From: Nakataea oryzae
Taxonomy: Eukaryota; Ascomycota; Sordariomycetes; Magnaporthales; Magnaporthaceae
Assembly: GCA_003049435.1 (NCBI GenBank)
Contig: PYSQ01000094.1
Coordinates: forward strand, 4,048-68,047
Direction of reading: 5' to 3'
DNA length: 64,000 nucleotides
The notes below the pieces were generated by a model. That model made no database searches. It had not been told where the DNA came from and worked only from the letters and a program-made list of their open reading frames with translations. Below are positions 53,535 to 62,750 of the stretch, one piece after another. A program made the translations under genes and the position numbers. Each line of letters begins with the position of its first letter. The stretch's first letter is position 1.

Positions 53535-56500
53535 CTAAACCGCCAGCTCGGCCTTGGCCTCCCCGGCCTTCTTGATGATAGTGTCTCGCTCCCCGGCCGT
53601 GTAGACGCCGGCCGCGACAAACTGGCCAGTCACCTCTGCCACGTTGGCCACAAAGGCGGCGTGGTCTGCAAACGGGGCGCGGTCCCACAAGACGTCGAGA
53701 AAGGTCGGCCCGTCTTCGCCGGGGCTGTCGATCCCGGCAACGGGCACGTCGTAGCGCGGCAGGCCGTCGTTGCGCTTCTTGTTGTCCACGCCAGCGTCGA
53801 GGCCGCCAAACACGACGCGCGGCTCGACGCGGCGAAAGTAGGTCGACGCGGCCTGCCGGTCGCCGACGTAGTACGGCCGCACCGCCAGGTTCTGCTGCTG
53901 CCGGGCGTCGACGGTGAAGAGCCCGTCGGCGCCGCCCGCGGGCGTGAGGGCGCGCGCGTAGTCGCCGTCCAGCTTCAGGCGGCCGTACAGCGAGAGCTCC
54001 CAGTAGCCGCCGTTGCTCGGCGGGCGGCCGACGATCTGGAGCACGACGGGCCCGCGCATCAGGGCCTGGGTGTCGGGCCTGTCGGCGGCGCGCTCGACAC
54101 GGACGCGCTGGGGCGCGCGCAGCTCGATGCTGTCGCCGGCCCGCCACGCGCGGCTGAGCGTTAGGTACGTCCCCGGCACGGGCGGGGCTTGCGCCGTAAC
54201 CGCCTGCTCGCCGTTGACGGTGACGGTGACGCTGCCGGGCCGCGCCCAGGCCGGCACGCGCAGCTTGATGTCAAGCGGCGCGGCGTCGGGCGCCGCCGTG
54301 GTGACGGTGAGGGTGGTGGCGTCGCCGCGCGGGAAGGTCGTCTCCTGGCGCAAGGCGAACCCCCTCTCGTCCCACGTCAGGGTGGAGGGGACGTATAGGT
54401 TCACCCACAGGGCGGAGCCGTCGGCGGAGCGCAGGTAGACGGTCTCCTGGTACTTTGTGTGGCTCTCGAGGCCGGTGCCGCCGCAGCAGGTGCCCGTGTT
54501 GCCGTAGTCGCGGGCGGCGCCGGGGGTCAGGGGTTGGAAGTAGGTGACCTGGGGGTCGTCGGTGGCGGCGGCTGTGTCGGCGCGCGAGCCGGCGATCATG
54601 TTGAACAGCCCGCGCTCGTAGGCGTCCATGTAGGTGGCGTTGTGCTCGTGCATGAAGAGGTTGCGGGCCAGCTTGAGCATGTTGTACGTGGTGCACGTCT
54701 CGGCGCCGGCGTCGGCGATGGCGTTGGCGATGTTGCCGCGGTTCTGGAACATCTCGGGGTTGTTGTTGGAGCCCGGGAAGTTGCCGCCCGTGCCGCCGTG
54801 GGCGAACTGGCGGTGCGGGAACACCCAGCCGTAAAAGTTGCGGGCGGCGTCCAGGTAGTCGCGCTCGCCGCTTTGCTCAAAGATGCGCAGGTAGCCGATG
54901 AACTGCGGCACGTGCGTGTTGGCGTGCAGGCGGTCGGTCCGGCGCGGGCCTGGGTTCTTGTCGCGCGTCAGCACCAGGATGTCGCGGTCCTGCACGGCGG
55001 CGCCGAACAGCGAGGCGCGGTTGTCAAAGGCCTTGGCCGTCTCGAGGTGGCGCGCGTCGCCCGTGAGCTCGTAGATCTCGGGGAATACCTCGTTGGCGCC
55101 GCCAAACTCGCCGGCGATGTAGAGGTCCCACATGCGGTCGAGGTCGCTCCTCGTCAGGTTGCCGCCGTAGCCCGGCTGGTTCTTGTCGCCGATGGTCAGC
55201 GCCAGGTGCGCCCAGTCGGCCATGCGGACGGCCACGTTGAGGGCCTGCGAGTTGTTGGTGTGGTAGTAGGCATCGAGCAGCCCGCGCATGATCTTGTGCT
55301 GCGTGTACCACGGCGCCCACGTGTTGGTCGCGGCGTCGCCCCCGTAGACGGCCCAGCGCGGCGGGCCCAGCCGCAGGACCGTGTCCTCTGGCAGCGCGCC
55401 CACGTAGCCGCGGTGCGTGGGGATCCAGGCCGACGGGCCCGACCCGCGCCCGCCCACGACCACGCCGGCGTCGCGGCCGTTTGGCGAGGCGTCCAGCAGG
55501 CTGGTGCCGCCGTCCTCGTCGAAGCGGTACCAGGCAATGTTGCCGCCGCTCGTCGAGCCCGCGGCCGAGGCCTGCAGCGAGAGCACCTCGGCCGCGCTCA
55601 GCGCACGGCTGAAGACGTGGAACTCGTCGACGGTGGCGTTGAGCGGCGCGTCGCCGTACTGCGACCGCCCGATCCAGCGGTTGCCCGGGTTGCCCAGGCT
55701 GGTCGGGTTCAGCGCCATGGCCGTGTTGGAGCCGGCCACCTGGCCGTTGACGTACAGGACGCCCGCCGTGCCCTCGAGCGTGACGGCGATGTGCACCCAC
55801 TCGCCGACGGGGAGCGCTGCGTTGCCGTTGATCTGCTGCTCCTGCCCGGAGCCGCCCGTGGTGATGGCGAAGCGCGGCGCAGAGCCCGACTGGCCGGCGC
55901 GCGGCGTCAGGAACATGTTGACTGTCGTGTCCCTGCCAAAGTCGAAGAGGCGGGCCCAGGGCTGGCTCGACCCCAGCTTCACCCAGGCTGCAATGGTGAA
56001 GTCGCGCAGCTGGTTGATGGTCTCCTGCGGCAGCGTCACGTACTGCTCCTGGGCGCCGTGGTTGAGCTGCAGCGCCTTGCCGAACCTGCCTGTCACGCGG
56101 CCGACGGTCACGTTGTTGCCTGGCTGCTGTCCGCCGCCGCCGCCACCGCCGTCCATCCTGGCGCTGATGGCCTCTTGGCAGGCCGCCAGCTCCTGGACCA
56201 TCCAGTCGAGCTTTGTCTTGAAGACCTGCTCGCCCTGGTCGGCGTGGGCCTGGGCGAGTGCCGTCATGTAGTGGCCGGCCCAGTGACCGCTCAGCAGGCC
56301 GCCGTCCTCCCAGCCGCCCGGCACCTCGACGCCGTCGGCGTTGGGGCGGCCGGCCTGGTTGTTGAAGAGCACCAGGAACTGTCGCTCGTCGTACCCGCGC
56401 AGAAAGTCCTTCATGCCGTCGCGCTTCTCCTGCAGCAGGCCGTCGCCCAGGCGGACCTGGTCCAGGCGGAAGGGCCGCACCGGCGCGGTGCCGCCGGGGC

Positions 56501-56630
56501 CTGGGTCTGCGGGCACGCTTGCCGCCGAGGCGGATGCAGGTGCGGTGCCGCCAAGGGCCATGAGCAGTCCCAGGCCGGCTGCCTGGAGCAGCCGGCGCGG
56601 ACGGGACCGAGGAGCGGTGCAGTCAGCCAT
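53535..56630 (-). CDS. GH127 beta-L-arabinofuranosidase with LamG insert
   Basis: Intronless, 1031 residues. GH127 enzymes release beta-L-arabinofuranose from plant extensin-type glycans using a zinc-bound cysteine. The catalytic barrel is split: the first part (residues 45-150, with FNNQAGRP and GHWAGHYMTALAQ), then a concanavalin-like LamG domain (about 170-365, with FTIAAWVKL and VNGQVAGS), then the barrel continues (YYHTNNSQALNVAVRMADW, GGNFPG). The zinc/catalytic residues are visible: Glu644 and Cys646 in AETCTTYNML, and Cys715-Cys716 in GTCCGGTGLESHTKYQ. A beta-sandwich C-terminus follows. The N-terminus has RPRRLLQAAGLGLLMAL then ASA, resembling a bacterial twin-arginine leader. Architecture, lack of introns and leader suggest transfer from an actinobacterium (inference). 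Confidence 0.93.
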   Translation of the reverse strand: MADCTAPRSRPRRLLQAAGLGLLMALGGTAPASASAASVPADPGPGGTAPVRPFRLDQVRLGDGLLQEKRDGMKDFLRGYDERQFLVLFNNQAGRPNADGVEVPGGWEDGGLLSGHWAGHYMTALAQAHADQGEQVFKTKLDWMVQELAACQEAISARMDGGGGGGGQQPGNNVTVGRVTGRFGKALQLNHGAQEQYVTLPQETINQLRDFTIAAWVKLGSSQPWARLFDFGRDTTVNMFLTPRAGQSGSAPRFAITTGGSGQEQQINGNAALPVGEWVHIAVTLEGTAGVLYVNGQVAGSNTAMALNPTSLGNPGNRWIGRSQYGDAPLNATVDEFHVFSRALSAAEVLSLQASAAGSTSGGNIAWYRFDEDGGTSLLDASPNGRDAGVVVGGRGSGPSAWIPTHRGYVGALPEDTVLRLGPPRWAVYGGDAATNTWAPWYTQHKIMRGLLDAYYHTNNSQALNVAVRMADWAHLALTIGDKNQPGYGGNLTRSDLDRMWDLYIAGEFGGANEVFPEIYELTGDARHLETAKAFDNRASLFGAAVQDRDILVLTRDKNPGPRRTDRLHANTHVPQFIGYLRIFEQSGERDYLDAARNFYGWVFPHRQFAHGGTGGNFPGSNNNPEMFQNRGNIANAIADAGAETCTTYNMLKLARNLFMHEHNATYMDAYERGLFNMIAGSRADTAAATDDPQVTYFQPLTPGAARDYGNTGTCCGGTGLESHTKYQETVYLRSADGSALWVNLYVPSTLTWDERGFALRQETTFPRGDATTLTVTTAAPDAAPLDIKLRVPAWARPGSVTVTVNGEQAVTAQAPPVPGTYLTLSRAWRAGDSIELRAPQRVRVERAADRPDTQALMRGPVVLQIVGRPPSNGGYWELSLYGRLKLDGDYARALTPAGGADGLFTVDARQQQNLAVRPYYVGDRQAASTYFRRVEPRVVFGGLDAGVDNKKRNDGLPRYDVPVAGIDSPGEDGPTFLDVLWDRAPFADHAAFVANVAEVTGQFVAAGVYTAGERDTIIKKAGEAKAELAV

Positions 56631-57362
56631 GCCCGCGCGTGCAAGGGCAGACTACTCGAGGCGGCTTTTGGGGGCTCCTCTTGTGTTGCTGGCATTGTTG
56701 TGGACCTCGCCGGCTATGTATGCATGTATGTATGTATGTATGTACTTGGCCAGCGCCCCTGGCGGCGCGGGCACGATGCAACGGTGGCAGTGGAGGCTTG
56801 CTGTGTGGCCCGTCACATGCATCTTGAAGGTGCCATTGAGGGGAGGGGTTTGATAAGAGCGTGCTTGCCGCCAGCTTGGTACTGGCCCCTCCCTCGCGGG
56901 CGCACCCCTGCCTCCCCCAGCACACCCGCACCGAATAGGAAGGAGCTACCACTGCCGTCGCGGCGAGCTGCCCGCCTCGACGCAACGTCGGCTCGGCTTG
57001 CATTGTGCCAGCTCGCTGTGAATTGCCCCGTCGGCAGCGCTCGATTGGCGGCATCCCCTGCAGCACCAAGCAGTGGTGCCGGGCCCTGGGCCCTGGGCCC
57101 TGCACTAGGCTGTCGCTGCGCACTCTCCCAAGACGACCGTCATCTGCGAGCGGCAAGCACGGCGAGAGGATGGCAAGAAGCGATGCAACCCAGACCAACT
57201 AGGTCTAATTACCATATCGCCATCAGCGACAGCAGCTATATCGCTCAGGACAGCCTCCCTTCCATATTTGCACTTGTGTTGCCAGGTCGCACCACTAGAA
57301 ACCCATCTGCCTTTCTGTAACCTCCCCAGCACCGTCCTCGCATCTGCCCACCAATTCCTGCC
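56631..57362. other. intergenic, divergent/3' flank
   Basis: Upstream region of the GH127 gene, with a TATG repeat near its start, and 3' flank of the ankyrin/VWA gene. A plus-strand frame crossing the GH127 gene into this region is a composition shadow. Confidence 0.5.
56715..56744 (+). repeat. (TATG)n tetranucleotide repeat
   Basis: Seven TATG-like units with one interruption (TGCATG), about 85 bases upstream of the GH127 ATG, in its likely 5' leader or core promoter. Confidence 0.85.
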
Positions 57363-59213
57363 TCATTTCTGGGCCTCGGACTTGCTGATAGGCGCAAACA
57401 GCGTTTCGATAAGCTGCCAGAGCTAGTTAGCAATCCTCTACGCAGCAAGAGGGCCGACGAAAAAAAGGCAAGGCTCGGGACTTACCCATCGGTCCAGCTC
57501 ACGGTCGTTGTCATGGAACTCGGCCAATCTGGCATCAAGCGTTTCTGCAACCGGTTAGCGCACGGCTCGATTGTGCGGCAGGAGGCCATCTGCACAGGCC
57601 ACTTACCGGCAACAATGAAAGTAACTGGTTCAATCTCGGTGTTCTCCCTAAGTGTTGCCAGAAACTTGGTTGCGCCATCTGCCGTCCCGACCTGGGCAAT
57701 CAGGAACTTGACGCCTGAGTGTAGCAAAGTGCGGTCAGCAAAGATGTTGTGATCGCCATGTGTATATCAGGGCAAAAGACAAGAAGGCTTACTGTCGCGA
57801 GGATATCCGACGGCCTCCAGCTTCGAGCCGCACTCTGCAATGGCTGCTCCAAGCGTCGAGGCCGGCTCCTTGGGCCCAGGCATGCCGTCCGTGATGATGG
57901 AAACCAACAGCGGCCTTGCGAGGGACTTTGGTTCAAGCTTCTTGTAGACCAGCGGCTCAAGAATCTTGGATACCAAGGTCGTGCCGATTTCCGTATCCCC
58001 TTTGGGATCCCACGACATGCTGTCTATCATCTCTCCCAGGCCTTGGAAAGTCAGGTTGGACGACTTGTCGCTGACGTCTTGGTTGATAAATCGCAGGGCA
58101 ACTCCTTCGCCCTCTGGGAGAATGCGAGTCGTGATCTGAGCAATCCGCTTGACGAGATCCCTCTGGTTCTCCCAGCGGTTGTGGCGCTTGGTTGAGCTGC
58201 TGTCGTCTTTCGGGGTGTTAGAGCTTTGTTCGAAAGAGAGAGACACCCACATCCAGGAACATCTCTTACCGCAAAAGAACACCTGCTGGTGCATGCTAAC
58301 TTTGATTGTTTTGTGCAGCAGCGAGGGGCTGCCGAGATCCGTGGTCTTGTCTTGCTCCAGCTCCGCGGCATTGCGAGTCAACTTCTGCATGAATTCCTTG
58401 TCTTTGAAGAAGTTTTCTAGGGGCTTTTGCTCCTTGACAAGCTCATCGACGTTCTCCACCAGCTCCTCCTTGGTCGGCAGCGTGTCCTCCGAGGCACCCA
58501 ATTTCTACAACACGCCATCAGTTAGTGAGTGCTTGCTCTGCTCGTCAAACCAAGTCTCTGCATACCTCGTTGAGCTTCTGTGTCCCCTCCATGCTGTTGC
58601 GATCAGGGTTGAGCCTGAACACCCGGCGAACGACCCCCTTGGTGACAGTGTTCACCCACGAAACGATGACGAGCAGGACAGTCACCACGGCTGAACTCAG
58701 CCTTCCCAGGCTAAAGCGCTCGCTCTGCTTGATGGCGCGGTAGACCGCCTTGTTTTTGCTCATCTTGGCCATCTCCTTCGCAGTGAACCCATCGCTGTTC
58801 TTGACGTTCAGCTGAGCGCCGGCCTTGAGCAGCATTCTGATCGAGTCGATGTCTTCCCTGTCGATGGCGTGCATGAGCGGCGTCTTGTTGCCCGCGCTGT
58901 CGATGGTGCTGTCGACGGACTTGCGGGGTGTCTTTGCGAGGAGCAGCTGGATGATCTTGGGACGGTTTTTCGTCGTCTGCCACGCGGCGAGAAGGAGTGG
59001 GGTTGCGCCATCTTTGGAACGACCGTCCGCCTGGGCGCCTCTCTTCAGCAGTAGCTCGACTTCTTCGGGGTAGCCTCCGACGGCGGCGATGGCCAGCGGC
59101 GTCTGACCCGTGCTTGGGTCTTGCTCGTTGAGGATCTTGGGGTTGGTCTTGAGGTAGTCTTTGAGCTTATCCTTGGTGAGGGCCCCCGCGCCCGCATCTG
59201 TGAAGATCGACAT
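57363..59213 (-). CDS. Ankyrin-repeat and VWA-domain protein
   Basis: Six exons: 59213-58566, 58504-58270, 58206-57793, 57714-57607, 57544-57486 and 57422-57363, total 507 residues. The N-terminal 160 residues hold three to four ankyrin repeats (TGQTPLAIAAVGGYPEEVELLL, DGATPLLLAAW, NKTPLMHAIDREDIDSIRML). A hydrophobic segment at about 182-200 (AVVTVLLVIVSWV) may be a membrane anchor. A charged helical linker follows. The C-terminal VWA domain has a full MIDAS: DDSSST made across intron 2, and TDGMPGP, with the strand VKFLIAQVG. Intron 2 splits the MIDAS codon for the first Asp. Function is unknown; the layout suggests a metal-dependent protein-binding scaffold. Confidence 0.87.
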
Positions 59214-61106
59214 TGCTTCGGCTGTCAGATGGGCTTTTTGGGATGTCAATAGTCTTTGATGAGAGTGTAGATGATGGAAGGGCTGCCTGGGCTGCAAAGT
59301 CTCATGTTTCTGCGGAGGTGCCCTGGCCTTTTATCACCCGCTGGCACCGTGTAGTTGATAGTTACAAGATGGAGCACGAAAACATCGCAAAGACGCTAGT
59401 ACCGAACAACTTTTGTTGTGAGCCGCTCAACCCCCGGATCTCCCTCTTTGTTCACTCGGACCAACTCGTCTCTGTCCTCCCCGAACACGTCTTTCTTTCT
59501 GCCGTGCAGCAGGAGGCAACCTTGCCGCCTAACATCAGCACAGCCCAAGCCAGGGTTGCCCGGCATTTGCGACTGGATAGCCCCCTCTCAAGGAGACGTA
59601 TCCTTGCTAATCATGGCCGGGGCGACCGGGAAGACCGGCAAGGCCGAGAGCTCAGATGGGGCAGTACAGACCGATGGGGCCTCGGAGAGAACGTATCATG
59701 ATGCTGAACAGCATCACCTCGGGATTCTTGTCATACCGGGACTGTGGGGTCCCGCAAATGTCACCCTCCAAATGCAAGCTAGCGTATATTTTCCCTGAAT
59801 ATCCCTTCTTTGACAGCTGCCATGTCATGTTCTCGGGGCTTAGCGGCGAGCACGCCCCCGCGCAGCTGCCTTGTGGGCCAGGCCGCATCAATACCATATC
59901 AGCCGGAAGGCCTTTAGAATTCTGAGAGAAGTCAAGCGCGGTTGTTTTGCTCGTCAACCCCAGATGCCATCTCTTGTTGCCCCCGTACTTGTGGGGTATG
60001 CAGCGGACGACAAAGCAAGCCTTTGGAAACGTGCAGGCCACGCGAGTCCGAAGAACTGCCCGACGGACCCTGGACAATGGGGAGAAGAGAAAAAGAAAGA
60101 ATTGGATTCTACCCGTAATGCAAGTGCAGAGCCTCAAGGCAGGCACTTCTAGCTTGAGCGTTGGGTAAATCTATGCATCAGGCACCGTCAGCACTCGGGT
60201 TCTGTCCTGCCGTGACCCGTCGTGGTGACCGCAAGGCCAAGCCCCCGCCTCGTGCTGCATGCTGAGCCTTTTCCATTCGATGCCATGGCAAAGTCTAAAA
60301 GCTTCCTTGGTCGATCATTGACTAACAAGCGTATTCACGGGATAACGGCACTGCACTGCTGGCAGCAAGCATGCAAGCTTCGTCACAAAGCTTCACATAG
60401 AGCCACGGCAAACGTATCAGCGGCGTCAAAAGGTCCATGCAGACGTGCGAATCCAGAGCCCTGGACAGCTGAGCCGGGTGCCAAGTGCTCAACGGGAGCT
60501 GAAAACAATGCAAGGCGTTCGTGCCCAACCTCCAATCACAGCAGCAAGCCCCCCCGGCACGAAAACTGCAACTGCATGATTGGAGGCTAGTCTAGTTTTG
60601 GCATGGGTGGCCTGAACAGCCGACCTATCAAGCAATGCCTGCGAGTGATCTGGCTGTACTTGGATACGTCTCTGTGGATAACCAGCATCAACTTCTTCCA
60701 CTCTCTCATCATGCGAGAGGTCCAAAATACGCACAAACTTCCGGGTCCTCTTTGTGGCACTTGAGATTCCGATATCAGGCCTGTCATATGGATCAAAACC
60801 CGCGAACAATTGCAACGAGTATTGACGCTGGCGAGAGTGCGCTAGGCAGCCTCACTAATAGAGCCCAATGTCGGGATCCTTCGGCATTCGCGAGAGACGG
60901 GACATCTTGGGGCCGACGTCTTGCACAGAGCTGCAGGGGAAGTTATCCTGCCCAAAACCAGTGTGACGGAACTGGCAGTCTGGCGTCTTGTTGTTTGCCT
61001 CCTGGGACATGCTTTATATATTGAGAGTACTCTAGGCGGGCCGAACCTGCTCGCAACTTCGCAAATACCTGCTTGTTCAAGCCGCTCCTCATGAGGGTTT
61101 GTCAAA
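59214..61106. other. intergenic, divergent promoters
   Basis: Between the ankyrin/VWA gene (minus) and the FAD oxidase (plus). The frames on both strands are short and without signatures. A TTTATATATTG word at 61013-61023, about 90 bases before the oxidase ATG, is a TATA candidate. Confidence 0.45.
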
Positions 61107-62750
61107 ATGCAGAGTGCCATCAACAAGTTCAAGGCTGGGGGGATCACCGTGTTTGAGCGCGGGTCCCCCAACGACGACAGTGGGTCGTCCAGCTACGAGA
61201 AGGCCATTGCCACATCCAACCTCATGTTCCGCTTCTCACGCCCCGACTGCGTGGTCCGGCCCAGGACCATTGCCCACGTGCAGTCAATCATCAAGCAAGC
61301 CAAGGCGAGCAACCTCAGGGTCACCATCAAGGGCAACGGCCACTCCTACGCCGGCCACTCGACGGCCTTTTCCGGCATTTCTCTGGATCTGAGGGACATG
61401 AAAAAGGTCAGCCTCGACATGAAGTCCCTGACGGTAACAGCCGACGCCGGCTGTCAGTGGGGCCGCGTGTACAGGACGCTCATCGACGGCCGGCACAACG
61501 GGTACATCATCAACGGCGGCCGCTGTCCCACCGTGGGGGTGAGCGGCTTCGTCCTCGGAGGCGGGCTCGGCCCGTTTACACGGAGCTTCGGCATGGGGTG
61601 CGACACCCTGATGGAGGCGACCGTGGTCACCGCCGACGGGGAGGTGGTGACCGTCTCGGAAGCGGACCCTCCGGGCTCCGACAAGGGCAGGCTCTTCTGG
61701 GCTCTCTGTGGCGCGGGCGGAGGCAACTTTGGCGTGCTGGTCAGGGTCAAGATGAAGGTCCAGAAGCTGCAAAACAAGTTCAGGGAAGTGGTGGCTGGAA
61801 GATACGTTTGGAAGCCTCAAGAGGGACTCACGGACGGCGTTATCGCCACGATGGCCGACTTCTACACAGCAAAGTGGCCGAACAACGCAACAATCGACAG
61901 CACGTGGCTGTGCGATCTTCGAGACGGCGGCCCGGTGGGAGCCGTCAGGTTCAATATCTCTTTCGACGGCAGCAAGGACCAGTACGACAGGCTTATTGAC
62001 AAACGAATCAAGAGGGAAGACCTCAGATCCCAGCTTAAGAAACGAGTGCTCGCCGAAAAGTCGACGCGCTTCCTTTACGAGACACTCGCATCCCAGTGGC
62101 TGGAGGAGACAGAGCGATCTTATCCGACCAACAAAACATACGAGCTGTTCAGCTCCTTCATATTCACCAACGAAGACAAGGCCATCATCCAGAAAGTCAC
62201 CAGCGCCCTCCAGAAGCTGATGGAGGAGTTCCAGGAAGAGTTTAGGGGCGAGAAGGTGAACTTTATGGCGACGTGGATTCACAGCGGGGGGAAGGCCGCG
62301 GAAAGGAAGCCCACAGACACAGCCTTCTTCTGGCGGCAGGCCGTCTTCCACATGTATCTCACGGTGGAATGGATGGACAAGTGGATGGAGACCGAGATGC
62401 GGGTTTTCCTCGCCAAGGCCAAGGGCATGCTGCGACCCCTGTCCCTCAACGGCGAGGCCGCCTTCATGAACTTCCCGGACCGAGACCTGCCGACGAGGGT
62501 TCACGAGAGGATGTATTTTGGGGACAACGCCGAGGAGCTGCGGCGCGTCAAGGAGCTGTGGGACAAGGACAAGTTTTTCCACTGGAGCCAGGCCGTTCGA
62601 CTCCCGGGAGACCCGGAGCAAGACGACGACGAGGACGACGAGGACGACGAGATCGATAAGGCAGATAAGCTCGCAGGCGAGCAGTGGGACACGTACCACA
62701 GCAAAGACGTCTTGGAGGACCTTCAGGAGCTGGCCGACCTTGGGTTTTGA
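61107..62750 (+). CDS. FAD-linked oxidase, PCMH/BBE type
   Basis: Intronless, 547 residues. The PCMH FAD-binding domain (about residues 40-220) has CVVRPRTIAHVQ, the flavin-histidine motif GNGHSYAGHS (His79), and GGRCPTVGVSGFVLGGGLG, where Cys140 is placed as in enzymes with bicovalent FAD. Both residues present implies an 8-histidyl, 6-cysteinyl flavin and a high-potential oxidase. The BBE C-terminal block is MYFGDNAEELRRVKELWDKDK. A very acidic stretch (DDDEDDEDDE) at about 508-518 precedes the end. There is no signal peptide, so it may be cytosolic, unlike most secreted BBE oxidases. Substrate unknown; sugars, alkaloids and secondary-metabolite alcohols are all possible. No biosynthetic cluster partner is next to it. 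Confidence 0.92.
   Translation: MQSAINKFKAGGITVFERGSPNDDSGSSSYEKAIATSNLMFRFSRPDCVVRPRTIAHVQSIIKQAKASNLRVTIKGNGHSYAGHSTAFSGISLDLRDMKKVSLDMKSLTVTADAGCQWGRVYRTLIDGRHNGYIINGGRCPTVGVSGFVLGGGLGPFTRSFGMGCDTLMEATVVTADGEVVTVSEADPPGSDKGRLFWALCGAGGGNFGVLVRVKMKVQKLQNKFREVVAGRYVWKPQEGLTDGVIATMADFYTAKWPNNATIDSTWLCDLRDGGPVGAVRFNISFDGSKDQYDRLIDKRIKREDLRSQLKKRVLAEKSTRFLYETLASQWLEETERSYPTNKTYELFSSFIFTNEDKAIIQKVTSALQKLMEEFQEEFRGEKVNFMATWIHSGGKAAERKPTDTAFFWRQAVFHMYLTVEWMDKWMETEMRVFLAKAKGMLRPLSLNGEAAFMNFPDRDLPTRVHERMYFGDNAEELRRVKELWDKDKFFHWSQAVRLPGDPEQDDDEDDEDDEIDKADKLAGEQWDTYHSKDVLEDLQELADLGF

Noticed and set aside
54459..57320. 953-codon plus-strand open frame opposite the GH127 gene
   Set aside because: It is the antisense of a high-GC gene with complete catalytic motifs; the frame is Val/Ala/Arg-rich, has no domain and runs across the intergenic region. 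It is a shadow.
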